Positions 38,701 through 51,659 are shown, counted from the first letter of the stretch. The stretch is 64,000 nt of DNA from Oryzias latipes (GCF_002234675.1 NC_019869.2:11332015-11396014), one strand, 5' to 3'. Made by a program: numbers and translations. The notes: a model not told the origin generated them from the letters alone.

Positions 38701-39238
38701 CAACAGCAAATATGGTGACCCTCGCCAAAGGAGACTGCCGCTGAGTGTTTCCAAATCAAGTCAGATAAACAGAAGAATAGCACTGGCACTGGTTTGATAA
38801 GACAGAGGTGGACCAACAAGCTGCTTTCCCCAACAAATTCAAATCCTCTTAGAATCCAGGGTAAAAACGTTTAGAAAATATCAAAAAATTTAAAAAACAA
38901 GCAATACTTTGCACTGACTTTATTATTCCTCTAATTAATGTTGCCAAATTGTTAATAAATAGACTGGGCTTTTGGAGATACAAAACTAGATTTTTCATTT
39001 CTTTACACTATTCACTTATTTTAAAATGTCAGTGTTTGTAGTTTTGCATTGTCTTTTTTAAAAATTGTCTAATTTTGCTTCAAGTGCGCTTTTTACGCGC
39101 TTGGTGTGCGCAAAATGCGTCACAGGCGCGCCACAAACCCCACACACAACATTTAACTCCAAGAAAGGGATTTCGATACCAAATGAAAGAAAATACTGAG
39201 CAGCACATTTCTGTTTTTCAGTAATCGTTTCTTTTGAT
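35701..39238. other. hoxa11a-hoxa10a intergenic region
   Basis: No coding exon is recognised. 35.75-36.7 kb is AT-rich with a T21 run at 36376-36396. A GC-richer block at 38.25-38.75 kb holds TTTATGG motifs and a CCCATAATTAGGGA near-palindrome and may be regulatory. A weaker CTCF-like string (minus-strand CCACCGGGCGGCGC) lies near 38258-38271. Confidence 0.6.
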
Positions 39239-40181
39239 TTTATTTGTAAACACAAGATGATACACAATTGTTTTGGGCATATCATTGATTCAATGCGATG
39301 ACCCTGACCAGACCTGACATCTAAGAACTTTAGATTTTCTTTTTTTGCATTTTAGAGCACGATTTGTGAATTGTGGAAAGCTTAAAATTATTTCTAAGAT
39401 GTCCGCTGCATATTTCGGGCTACACCTGTGTGAATGTGCTGGGTGTGTAGCTCACTATGCGGACAAGCTTATGTCTCTGGTTTGTCTTGCGTGATCAACT
39501 CTGAGAGATGGGGAAAACCTGCGGATTTGAGCGCCCAAAGATACGCAAAATACAGAAAGAATCAGTCCTCGTTCTGCAGGCGACAGGAGAGAACAAAAGT
39601 TTGTTTTTAAGGTCAGCAGAACCTCAACAGCCTGCCAGCAAAAGTGACTTAAAACGCCGTGGCATCAAATGAGACGGTAAACGTCAGACTTTCACATAAA
39701 TAGGCATGAAAAAAAACAGAAACATGTCACTTTTATCAGCACTTACTCATTTTTGGTCACACCAAGGTAAATCTGATTAGCCTGCAAAATATCATCGCCA
39801 AAAAATCGAGTCCTGCACTTTTTGTAATCTAACAACGAAGAAACGCATAAATCTTTTGATTACAAAATACACAAAAGCAGTCAATCAGTGACTGGTCTTT
39901 TTTTGCCCGCGTTAAAAGAAAATAAATGTCTCTGAGTCCCAACATTAACATGGGCCTTTGGAGATACAAAGTTTTGAGGAGGACGTACATTTTCCCCAAA
40001 AGGAAGAGCGCAATCAGAGTCCAAAGACTGCGTCAGTTCAAGGTATTTCATATCAGCGCGACACTGCTGTCCTCGAACTTGAAATTAACCACGGAGCAGT
40101 GTTGTGGTGTACAGAGAAAGCTACAGTCTGGAAACATAGTCCCACAGCTGGACACAAGTGGAGCTGGAGCGGGGGCTGCTC
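39239..40181 (-). other. Predicted hoxa11a 3' UTR
   Basis: Non-coding sequence from the hoxa11a stop to the first minus-strand AATAAA (plus TTTATT at 39239-39244), 0.94 kb away. No other signal is visible between them. Confidence 0.4.
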
Positions 40182-41855
40182 CTAAAGCAGAGGATTAGAC
40201 GTGTAATACTGTAATCTGTCTCTGTTCAGTTTCTTCTCCTTCATTCGACGGTTCTGAAACCAAATCTTTACTTGTCGGTCGGTGAGGTTGAGCATCCGCG
40301 ACAATTGCAGCCTTTTCTCCTTGTTTATGTACACGCTGAAAAAGAATTCTCTTTCCAGTTCTCTGATCTGATATTTAGAGTAAGGACACCTTTTTTTGCG
40401 GGTTCTCTGTCCACCTGGAGGGCACAGAAAAGGATAGAGTAAATAAAAACAAAAACTACAAACATGTCGAACAAGCTATGGAAAAAAGTGTTTTGTGTTT
40501 TGGATGTTTGCCATGAGAGGTATGTGGGGATTTCCTCACCAAGACAAAGCAACACATTTCCAATTTGGTCCAATATTATAAAACATCGTCACCTTTTTGC
40601 AGCTGACTTGGTGGGCAATTTGGACCTTTTTTTTTCAAATCCAAACACATTAAAATGTTAACAAGCAAGCAAGTACTCGCAAATATTGTACGAGGCAAAA
40701 GAATTCTTGAAAATATTAGATATTGCAGAATGCATTAAGGGCAAACGCACAAGTAGGAACACGAAATTTTGCGAATAGCTTGAAGAGCTTGAAGAACTGC
40801 TGTGTGCTATAAGGGCACCACCCTCGTTACATGCAAGGGCTCTTTTAACGCAAAGAAAGCGTGAAAAAGCACGTTCGTAATAAATGGATGGTCAGAGCGA
40901 GGACTCCGCGTTCATTACAGCTGTGTGGTTTTTCTAAAGACATGTTAATGTTGCAGGAAAAAGCAGAAATCACTGGCCTGCTGTCTTTCACGGCCAATTT
41001 CAATTCCAAACACGTGATCCTGCAGTTTATAACAAAGTTTTGTTGGGGGGTTGAGGGGAGTGGGGGGTTTCTACGGGCCCTCCATAAACCTTATATGCTT
41101 ATAAAACAGCATATAAAATTTTTAACAGCAGCGCGCAAGATTGCAAACTTTCTCTCATAACTAAGGCGCTGACTTTAATACGTACTGCTGCTGCTGGATT
41201 TCTCCTCATTGTTGCCGGAAGATAACTCGGGGCTGCTCGTTTCATCCCGCTGCTCCTTTGCGTCGGAATCACGGCAAGAAGGGGCTTGCTCCGGCGCTGA
41301 GCTTGGCTGCTTGGCCCCCGTTTTGTCCCCTGAGAAGGCACTTGTGGAGGAGCTCTCCGACGCGTTTCCGTACGCCGTCTCGTAAAACTGGTCGAAGGCT
41401 TGCGGCAGCACGCCATTTCTGCCCACGTTGCCGTAGAAGTTGCTGGCTGCGGAGCCCGTGCCTGTGTGGTGGTGGTGATGGTGGTGGTGGTGGTAGGCGG
41501 CGGCGGCGGCCGCTGGGCTGTTTTTACCAAACATATCTCCAACGACGGTGGTTTGCGCCGAAAGACAGTCCCGGTGCACCATGTCCTCCGCGCTCGGGTA
41601 ACACTGGGGCAAGTTCCCCCGGTGCGGCCATTTACCCGACGCATCAATGGCTGCGTAGTCCCTGAATGTCACTTCTCTGACGGGCTGAACCTGCGGCAGG
41701 TTAGAGGAATACGAGTATGTCATGGGGCGGCTGGAGGGGGTCTGGGACAGAAATGAGGGCAAACCAGAGAAATCTGCCCCCGCCGACACGTAATAAGTGC
41801 AACTGGGTAAATACATGTTCGATCCGACGGGAACCCTTTCGTCGAAATCCATCAT
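40182..41855 (-). CDS. hoxa11a: Homeobox protein Hox-A11a
   Basis: Abdominal-B-class Hox factor of the tail and fin. Coding exons are 41855-41186 and 40414-40182. The donor AGCA|GTACGT and the acceptor cctccag|GT join in phase 1 to give [20 protein letters not shown]. The product is 300 residues. The start [20 protein letters not shown], then [20 protein letters not shown] and [17 protein letters not shown], are Hox11 signatures. A run of six alanines followed by nine histidines lies near residues 115-130 and is coded by GCC/GCG and CAC repeats. The homeodomain is at 229-288 ([20 protein letters not shown]), with tail [12 protein letters not shown]. The intron is 771 bp. Mammals have an antisense transcript at this gene; none can be called here. 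Confidence 0.97.
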
Positions 41856-42060
41856 CGTAGTCCAGCCGCTCCTAAGTCTCTTGGTTGGGTTTGGATTCCT
41901 CTATAGCCGCCCTGAACATGGCTCTGAAGCGCCGTGCCTCTTGGCTCTTTGAAGCAGGTTCGCTAAGCAGAAATTTGGAGACGTAAGCTGACGTGGAGAG
42001 CCATCTCCATCCACTCCACTGAGGAGGAGGGTCACGTGATCACGCGGCAGAAATTGACAG
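41856..42060 (-). promoter_or_regulatory. hoxa11a promoter region
   Basis: A CACGTG within TCACGTGATCACG lies at 42033-42038, about 180 bp upstream of the start codon, in GC-richer DNA. No TATA or CCAAT box is visible nearby. Confidence 0.4.
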
Positions 42061-45000
42061 ATTTTCAGACCGTGTGCGTGCGCCTGTGTGAGTCTACGTG
42101 TGTGTGTGAGCGCCTGCCTCTATGGGTGTGTATGCTTTGGAAAGGAATACTTTGTGGGAGTGTGACAGACTGCTGTGCGTCCTGGAGTCTTACATTGCTT
42201 TATTTATTGCAACCTCTAATTAAAATGAATTTCATATCAAACAAATGAGTCGGGAGTGGGGAAAGACACACTTTTATAGAGGCTGTTTAAAAATTAAATA
42301 AACACTTAATTTAAATAAGTCTTAACCAAAGTTGTCGTAGAAATGTCTTCAAGCTGTGAGCCTTCACCTTGTTGTTGATGCTTCATTTAGGGAGAAATAC
42401 ATGCAAGGTAATTGTGTTGTCACTCTTTCAAAGAAATTTACCAAAAAATTACAAATTATAAGCACGGAAATGTGGATGTGCGTTATAAACACGTGCGGTC
42501 AATCCCTGATAACCAGCTAAAAAAAGCTACTTCCCAAAGAATGGTTTAATCCTTGTGATTCTCATTTGGTCGTTTTACAACATGGCGTTTGGCTCTGCGC
42601 ATTTTGTTATCAGGGTCATGTTCAAAGTAGACGCTAATCTTTTAAAGTCTTATTTTCATGTCAGACGCATAAGAGCAAGTTCATTGCTTTAAACTGCAAA
42701 AATAAATCTGTATCTAAACACTGACGATTTTGTTTGAATAAAAACTGAATAAAAATGTCATTTTAAATACCCGTTTTACGCCGCAGCTCTTCTGCAATGG
42801 CACACAAACGCTGAAACATTTCCTAGTTAGTAAACCAAACTAATAACATGATGTGACGGTTGGGGACGGAGGCTGAGAAAAGTAATCAAGTATTGATGTT
42901 CAAAGTCTCGTTTGCAGCCTATTCACTGTCTGTCTCAGGAGTGACATTGTGGACGTCTGTTGAAAAAGACAAATGTTCGGGTTTTAACATCCCGCTGTTC
43001 TGTTATGTCTCCAATGAGCATTTTATGAATCCACTGGCAGCTCCAAAATTCACCATATTTAAGGATAATCTACTTTTACGCACATCTATTTTGTGGCGTC
43101 TGCCTAAAAAATGGTCTCAAGTGTGATTTTTCAGCAAATATAGGATTCTAAGAATTTAAAAATTTAGTTTGCAATTTTCGTGAAGTACAGATTTCACAAT
43201 ATTTTTCATTTTCCCTCCACAAACGAGTCCTGGCACGAATGTTTTTCGTGCGTAAATCTAATTATCACAAAAGAACTCAAATAATTGATCATGGACAATT
43301 TTATTGGATAGCAGAATGTTATAAAACACAGATTTTCGCTTTGTTTTCTTTATTTTTAATTTTATTGGTGCACTACTTATATATTAAGGTAAATCTAAAT
43401 TTGAAATCCTATTAACATAATGTATTAGAATATTATAAAACTGTAATTTTCAAAGAACAAAAAAACGAAATAAAGAAAAATAAAAGTTTAAAACATTTGT
43501 ATTTTAATTTGTAAAATATTTCACATCAAACAGTCTCTGGCGCTCAGTTGTGTGGCCACCATGTAGCCGGTTTTAGAGACGCTGCAACCTGACTCTAATG
43601 CGCTGTGAATGAAAGACCTGAGCTGAGATTAAGACCGCCGTGGCTGGTCTGGCCCCACAGCCCGATGTGTATATTGGGATGGGAGCTCCTATTGCCACAT
43701 ATGAAACACAACCTTGAAATATTCCACAGGCTTATTCGGCCCAGTTCTAACCAACGTGTGGGTCTGAAACCCGAGGAAAAAACACACAGCATGAGATTTA
43801 AAACGGCCCTGCTTGCATGCCATCTTATTTGGATAAATTGCAAAGGCACAAACAACCCGTGTGTCTCTGTGACCACATGCTCCGCCTCTTAGTCAATCCA
43901 GGCAAATTCTACGAGTTGTACTGAGGCTTTTAAGCTGTAATTGAGGACAGGATGCTCAGGAAAACCAAAGCCAGCTCTGCACTGAACTGCGTTTTTATAG
44001 CTGCCATAGTAGTCTAGTGCGCTGTTTACCCGACCAGACAGACACCACAAAAGCGGCCAAGCGTGAAGTCGTCACCAACGCGAATTCAAAGTCAACAACT
44101 GACCTACAAATACACAGAAAAGCGGTTTCAACGGTAAGATGCTTAACATAAAACAGGCTACATTCATTTCCGAAGAGGCAACAAAACATAATTTGAAAAA
44201 CGCACGAAAAAGTAAATTAACAACGTATGTATATGTTATTTTTATTGAATTTCTTTGTAAGCAAAGCAAATTCTAGGACTTACAGAAACTTAAAATCTAC
44301 AGAACTCAATAGGCTTTTGCTGAAAGCTGCAGTCTTGTTCTGCTTCTCAGCTCTCAAAGCCAAAGCTTTGTCTTTACGGTCGACTTCAAGTTCGGGGGAG
44401 GGAGAGGGTCCTTCACAGAGAGCAGAGGGGGCGCTGTGCCCCGGATGGAGTTCATTTAATTGCCCCTTGCATCTGCTAAAGCTTAAGGTCGCAAGAATTG
44501 TGAATCTAGAACCACAAGCAAAGAGGGGGCAAAAAAAACTCATTTTGCACTAATTGTGTGGATTTATCACTGCAGGTGGGTGTCTGTGCACGTTTGTTCC
44601 TCTTGATTTTTTTCACTCTTGTCGATCCGGGAGGGTTGTGTTCTTTAATAGGCCGCACTCAGTAACAATTGTTTTTTCTTTTTGATGAATGTTGGACGAA
44701 ATAGGATTAAAATCGTCCATTTAGGAATCCACTTTTCATTACAAAAACCCACAAGCGATTATTGGTAATTGCGCACTCAAAAGATAGATTTTATTCCCTT
44801 AAAGTTTGCTTTTATGCTTTTCTGACAACAAATTTGACAACGTTTAATTTGTTTCTTGAATTCTAAGGGCCTTCCAACATATAAATATGTTTCTGTTTAC
44901 AAGTCTTTACATTTACAAGTGCGTCTTTGTTTTCAAAGCCATGGTTGCGCACTTCCTTCTTCTCGAGGAGACTTTTACCAGAGCCTCGCGCCATGAAGTC

Positions 45001-46208
45001 GTTTTTAAATAACGAGACAACAATCAGGAGAATTTACACTTTAGCGCCACGTAAGGTAGACATTAAGGCTGTAAATGATACAAACTGGAAGCCACGACTG
45101 AATACATTTTGTTTATCTTAAGTCTTCGTGTAAAAAACAATATCTTGGAGCTAAACTACAGGTTGTTTTGTTGTCACTTTATGCTTAGAAAAAAAGACCA
45201 TCAGACCTTAAACACTAAGTTTCCTCTCACCAATTCATAGCTCAAAAATAGAATGGTTTGAAGGAGCCGAGAGGCCTCAGACACTGCGGCGGTGTGACGA
45301 AACCTGTTGGTAAATAGAAGTATTTTCTTATATTATAATGAAAAAACTAAAATTATCTATTTAAAAAAATCCTAATACACGATGAATGTTGGGAAGGTTA
45401 AACCCCACCTGCCTAATGTAGAAATGTGATGCTTTGAACTTGGGTTAACATGGAGAGGGGATCAGCAGCTAACGCGCTGCTGGCGATTATAAACCCATCA
45501 GACTGTAACTTGAAACAGCAGAGCTCACACGTTGTTGCCTACAAAATGAACAAGCTGCGATGTGCCAATAAATTTGAAACCGATTTAGTGAGAAATTGTT
45601 GATTTACCCACAGGTGAAAGAAAAGTGATCTGACGGCGATGGCAGCGATTGGAGTCCGAACGGACCACACAAGGGCCTCGGAGGGGCCAACCGATCAACT
45701 CCACGGTCAACAGCAACACATCTGGCCAAAAGAAAAGACGACGACGCTGGTTTGGCGATCGGAGAAGACATGTGGACATAATAGTTCTGTGACAATTACA
45801 CAATAAAATAAGAACAATCTGCTATTTAACTGAACTGAAAAGGTTTCCGATTTTGGAATGAAAGCACATGGCTGAACAAAGAACTTCCATTAAATTTGCG
45901 AATGCCCCAAAATTCTTAAACATTAAAATATTTCCGTACAACGTTTCTTTTTGATGTTTTCCGATATAAATATTCTAAAATTGTATGCTGCAAATTGCGT
46001 AGAATGGCTTCTGTCCCTCAGAATTCAAAGCTGCTCTGCTTTGGACCTTGTCGACACACCTGTTATTCACTTTATGGAGAATCAGAAGATATTCAAAAGA
46101 AGAAAGATTAATGTAACCTAAACTTAAGCGTATATAAAGAACAAAAAATGCAGATGACAGTTTAACAATGCTGTCGGTGACGGTTCTGATTTAATAATTA
46201 TACTAATC

Positions 46209-46250
46209 GTGATGTAGCCTTAGGAAAAACGAAATCTTAGGCTACATCAC
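46209..46250. repeat. Short hairpin (15-bp stem, 12-nt loop)
   Basis: Arms at 46209-46223 and 46236-46250 (GTGATGTAGCCT on the left arm) pair with one mismatch. It is too short for a typical miRNA precursor and is unassigned. Confidence 0.8.
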
Positions 46251-47352
46251 ATTTAAATGATTAAAATGATTACAAAATAGAATGATGAAATGAATGCGTC
46301 GTAGATATTTTTGTGAAAGCAGAGGTTTTGTTTGCTCTGATCACGCCTTTTCGTGCGTTATTTTTTGTTGCCTATTCGGGTTTGACTGGACCTACTTTTA
46401 TTTTAAGGAAACACCCTTTTCAGTACATTTGTGGTTCCCCAGTCATTTACTTTGTTTGTGTCGAAGTTTAAAGACAATGTAGGTAAAACAATATGAAAAT
46501 AAAAACAAAACCGTCCCCGTTCTTCTCTAAATATCTGTGGTTTATCTACTATTTCGTCTTCTTTTTCTGCATGGTTCTATGTATATTCTATGAAACGGTT
46601 GCGCTTATAATGAGCTCTTGACGCCATCTCCACAGATAGATTACTCTTTACTTGATGGACGTTTTTTTAGTTTTTCCAGTTCACCCAACGATCAAACCCT
46701 TAATTAATTAATGTATTTATTTATGCATTTATTTAAAAAGCGCGTAGCCAGGAATTACGCATCACTTTGCATTGCTACAATAATTTTCACAGAGAACCGT
46801 GCAGCCTGCAGATGAATCAGAGCGCGCGCAGAGGATGCGTGTTTCTGACCGCATGTCCTGCTTCTGCTCCCGCTCATGTCCTTCTGAGTCTTGCGGTGTA
46901 TTATGGGATTATTTGTGGGATCTCCATTTCAAGCTTGACCGGAGCTGCATCCCTGCCTGACTGCAGGCCTCTCGACTCCATTAGAGACTGCGAAGGTCAA
47001 TGTAAAGAGCAGTCTGCGCTCAGCCACGTCTCACAGGCAGGCGGTGGCGCTCTGCGCTGTGGATACATTAGTTTTGTCGATAAATAGCTTCTACTTTGAT
47101 TAAATACGAGAAGGCAGGATTCGATGGAGTGTTGACATTAACTTATTAGCTTAATTAAAAAAACAATAAGGCACTGGTTGCATTTCCTTTTTTCCCTTTT
47201 TAAAAAAAAACAAATTTCAGTTAGAAATTTGTTTGAAAAGAATTGATAACATTTTTATCAAGAATTGTTTAATGTGTCTTAGACAAAATCCCTTTTTTGT
47301 TTTAATGTTGGCAAGTAATGAACGCTTGATACATCTGCAGTTTCCTTTTTAT

Positions 47353-47412
47353 CCATTAGATGGCAGTAGAGTTCAACTCTTGAATGCAGTTTCACCTACC
47401 GCCCCCTGTGGC
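47353..47412. promoter_or_regulatory. Pair of CTCF-like motifs
   Basis: CCATTAGATGGCAG at 47353-47366 on plus matches the CTCF core at 13 of 14 positions. About 30 bp away on the minus strand, GCCACAGGGGGCGGTAG at about 47396-47412 carries an AGGGGGC-type core. The two motifs are in opposite orientation. They lie midway between hoxa11a and hoxa13a, where mammalian HoxA also has CTCF sites. Confidence 0.5.
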
Positions 47413-49279
47413 GTTTGGCCGCAACTTAGACGGTTTATGAGGGAAAGAAGATGGGCGGAGCTTGGTGCAGCCTGCCTTGGAACGTTCAACCCTTCTGATG
47501 AAGGCGGGGCCTCTCAGCTTGCCTCGGTTCCCTCTGAACCAAAAAGACCGCCTCCTGTGGCCTGGCAGCCAATCAGCTACCTTAGTGGTTACGTCACAGC
47601 GGCAAACTTCCGCTTTCTGTCCTTTCTCCGTCTGTCTTTCTTCATTCAATGATACTCACGAGTCAGCATAGCTCTTTATTGAACGAACAAACGTGCCGAG
47701 CCTCATTTCCCACACAAAAGAAGAGCACTGTTTCTAATCAGCATAGACAGAACAAGTCCCAAGTATTTCATCCTTTTTTGTCTATGTCCTTAACAATGGA
47801 GTCGTAAAAATATCTACTTTATGACTCTTTGCAAAATATTTTTCTTATTTTTCAAAACCACAAAAACTTAAAAGTGTTTCATTGTATTTACTGAAACATT
47901 CGGTTTAATCTTTGTGTTCCTTCATGAAATCATGACTTGAATCCACTAAAATATATCAGCTGATGACCTCAAAAACGTAAAGCAATTTAGACTTTTAGAC
48001 TTTCATTAAGCCTGGAAAACTGCCTAGACTATCTAAATTAATCTAACAGGAGGAAATGTTTTCAAAATTAAGTGCGTGTTTTTTTGAAAATAAAATAATT
48101 ATGGTATATTTATGGTGTATTGCTTAAAACTTGGCAAACTATTTTATATTTTTCGAAAAAGAATTCTCTCTATCACACCTATTGATTGGCCTTATGGCAC
48201 GTTTTCTTATTTCATTTCCCCACCAAGGCCTCCGCCATCTCCATGGTCATACTGCAGCCTTGAAAACGAACGGTCACGTGTTCACTCTCCACTCTGCTTC
48301 GAACTGTACGCATGCAAAATCTTTATTTCTCCCTCGGTTTTGAACCATCGCTTTTTCTGACATAAAATTCATAATTTACTGCAAAGTTTCTGGATAGTAG
48401 TTGGTAAAAATTAAGCCTTGTGACTTAATTTTTCCACGCAAAAATCCAGTCGTAACACAATCTGTATTTACGTTTTGACTAGGGTGCAACTCGAGCAATC
48501 ACGTGGGAAAATGTAACAAAATTATTTTATTTTTTAATATCATGGTTAAAAGCTGGCCTTTATAACATAAGGGCATTTTATTGTAGAGTCCTTACAAAAC
48601 AATTCAATTACAATTTAAATTTAACTGCGTATTATTAATTACTTCTCTGTTGTAATCCGTAAATGTTAAGATTAACCACCGTGGTAAATAATGAACAAAA
48701 CACAAGCAAAGATTCTGTCTGGAGTTTGTGGTTAGAAATGCATTTCAATTCCAGGCAACAGTTAACGCGTCAAATGAATGTGGGAAAAAAGAAAAGCTTA
48801 AAGAATTGAAATATATAAAAACTCAACATTATTGTTGAGAAAATTCACGTTTTTTTGACATAAATAAAGAAAAACAGTTTGATGGGCTGAAAAACAGACG
48901 TTACGAATGACAGAAACACGCGTTGACAAAAATAATATTTAAACAAGTGTTGTTGTTTTTAGGCAATGCCGTCTCAGCTTTAGCAAAAGAACTTTCATTT
49001 TTTGTCACCTTTTGTGACAAAAATATGGACTTTTTGAATAATTTTAAATAAAATTAATGAGTTAAATAAATTAGTTATTGATAAAAAATACACAACAACG
49101 CTGAATTAGTTGATTTGAGCCAATAAATATTTAAGAAACAAAAAAAGGTTTTTAGGTCTAAATATGTATGTGAAATAATCGTATTTTTTTATATTTAAAA
49201 TTGTGTTATTTTGTTAGGTTTTTGTTTAGCTGTGACTGAAAGAGGGGGTTTCTTTTCGATTAAACGTGTCACAAAATGA

Positions 49280-49293
49280 CCGCTAGATGGCAA
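49280..49293 (+). promoter_or_regulatory. CTCF-like site near the hoxa13a 3' end
   Basis: CCGCTAGATGGCAA matches the core CCASYAGRKGGCRS at about 12 of 14 positions, including the central TAGATGGC. It lies 1.0 kb beyond the hoxa13a stop. Confidence 0.45.
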
Positions 49294-49667
49294 TGTTGGT
49301 TTATTTTATTCTTTTTAACCCAGAATTGTCTGGCCCAAATTTTTGTCCCTTCTCTCACTGTTGCAGACTGAGGTTGGGGGCAGGACCTCAAATAGTGTAC
49401 TTCTAATACTATAGTAGTACTTTTTGGCAGAATCTACATTTAATAAAATACAAAAAAAAATCTTTTCATGCAGTTTTATCAAGAATACTGAACATAAATA
49501 TATTTCATCCCCCCCTTTGGAAGCGTGGAATGATCTGATCCAAAAAGCAAGATTAAATCTTAAATAAATGTAAATAATGAATGTTTATAAATGCGGAACT
49601 GTCATTCTGATGCTATGAAAACAAACCTTTTTCACATAACCTGGATAAATTTCAACCAAGTCCATGT

Positions 49668-50319
49668 TTTATTGGAGTGGACTTTAACACGGATATACTG
49701 GAGTCAAGCACGGCCTGGGTATCATGCCTGAATTCACTTTTATGTTTATATACAACTACAAGAATACGCACACATTATAAACGTTATGATGGACATGAGC
49801 AAATCTCCCGTTCGATTATGTATTACAAGCAGGACATCCACCATGTCGGGTATCCCTGGGAGCACGATTTGAATGATAAGACTAAAGATGATACAGCTAA
49901 GCACGTGAGGAGGTCTTAAAAGGAAGCCAGAGTTTAGATAATATTTAACATTCCCAAGGTCCAAATCCGAAACTTCTCTTGAATCTTCCATTTATAACTC
50001 TTGTGGAAACAAAGGTGTTGCTCTGTGACGCGCACCTTTCTGACGCAGGGTCCATTCCAACGAATCTGTGCATGCCAAAATAAAATATAACAAAAAGAGA
50101 AGTCACACATAATGCACATATTTTTCTCTTTTCTGTTGCTTCAAACTATTAACAAATGGCAGGATCATCATGGAGGGCCCGGCCTTCAGCACCCCGAAAT
50201 GTTTGTTCCAGAGGCTCCTGGAAATCATCTGCTCACACAAGACGCAGTCAGGAAGGAGTCTGTGGTCAAAATGCGTCTTAATATCCCGTTCCTTTTTGTC
50301 CATATCAAAAAACGATCAA
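49668..50319 (-). other. Predicted hoxa13a 3' UTR
   Basis: Runs from the hoxa13a stop to a minus-strand AATAAA (plus TTTATT at 49668-49673). Nothing coding is seen in it. Confidence 0.45.
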
Positions 50320-51659
50320 CTAGCTGATGGTTTTCAGTTTGTTGACAATTTTCTTCTCCTTCACGCGTCTGTTTTGGAACCATATCGTGACCTGTCGCTC
50401 AGACAGGTTGGTCTGCGCGGATATCCTCCTCCTTTTGTCCTTTGTGATAAATTTATTGGCGGCGTACTCGCGCTCGAGCTCCTTGAGTTGCACCTTGGTG
50501 TATGGCACACGCTTCTTCCTTCCACGGCGGTAAGAGCCCGAGTCTCCCCCGGTGTGCGACACAGCGTCTGACAAAGAAAGACAAAACTGCATGTTAGTCA
50601 GAGCCTGACTTTCTCCAAATATGTCTACAGGCTAAAACATCAAACACACGGTTGTGTAAAAATAAAAAATAAAAAAGCTATATCTTTAAATATAATATTT
50701 TATATTAATAAAGTCTCCTCCTGGATAATAAACATGAACAACTTAATTTTGTAGAATTTTATGCGCCAGAAATGAAAATGAAAGGGATTCTGCATTGGAG
50801 GATTATGCGTTACATATACTGTGGTATAATCATTTTAATATTTTACCGTATTATAAAGACATTTTGTAATACATAGGAGAGTTTGTTCTTCCTTTTGATG
50901 TAACTTGTATTTGTTCTACGCTGAAATCGACGTTTCCTGATTTTGTTTAACATGCACGAGCATGTTAAACATTTGACAAAAACCTGGAATCGGATTGTGA
51001 CGCCTACCTGATATGGAGGATTTCCACATGTGTGCAGGCTGAGGCTGCTCCTTGGTGCAGTAAACCTGGCTGTTCCAGCCGTTGGGAGCGAGAGTCCATG
51101 GCTGATAACTCTCCATAGGCAGGAGGGGTTCGTGCCTGGTCTCTGACGGCGCACTGATTGTTGGAACCACGGGAACGTCCAGGTAACTTGGAACAGGTTG
51201 GTATGGGCCCGAAGTATAAGTAGGGTAAAAAGTAAATTCCTTCGCTCGAGGGGTGAATTCGTCCCCCGAGGTGGACGTATCCACGTATTTCTCTCCATAG
51301 GCGGGCGCGGACGACGCTGCACACGACTTAATGCTGCTGTGATGCGACATTCTGCACGGATAACCGAAGTACCCGTAAGGAAGGGACGCGCTGGAGGAAT
51401 TCGGAGCTGCAGAGCAAGGGCTACACTGCTTCACCGGCTCCCCCATACCGGGGGCGGGCACGTCGCTGGACGAGTACGCCGTGCTAGGTGCCAGGGACGC
51501 GGGGTGAGCCATCAGATTCCTGCACTGGTTCGCAGCAAAGTTGCCACCAGCGAAACCCTCCATGTTCTTGCTCACTTCATCGGAACCGCCGCCGTTGTCG
51601 TACAGGAACATCACCGACGGGTCGACCCAGCGAGGACGGAGGAGCAGTGACGTTGTCAT
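50320..51659 (-). CDS. hoxa13a: Homeobox protein Hox-A13a
   Basis: The most 5' Hox gene of the cluster, acting in the distal fin, hindgut and tail. Coding exons are 51659-51008 and 50567-50320. The donor TCAG|GTAGGC and the acceptor tttgtcag|AC join in phase 1 to give [20 protein letters not shown], the Hox13 linker; no YPWM is present, as expected. The product is 299 residues. The start [20 protein letters not shown] matches HOXA13. The homeodomain is at 234-293 ([31 protein letters not shown]), with tail KLKTIS. The long polyalanine tracts of mammalian HOXA13, which expand in human hand-foot-genital syndrome, are absent, which is usual for fish. The intron is 440 bp. No damage is seen. Confidence 0.97.

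Larger units (their letters stand above)
42061..49667. other. hoxa13a-hoxa11a intergenic region
   Basis: No recognisable coding exon on either strand. It is mostly AT-rich, with GC-richer patches at 43.6-43.9, 44.3-44.5, 45.6-45.8, 46.8-47.1 and 47.35-47.65 kb. It contains several CTCF-like motifs and a hairpin at 46.2 kb. The open frames in the 45.6 and 47.4 kb patches show no known domain. Long-range fin and posterior enhancers or a HOTTIP-like transcript could lie here, but none is provable. Confidence 0.6.
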
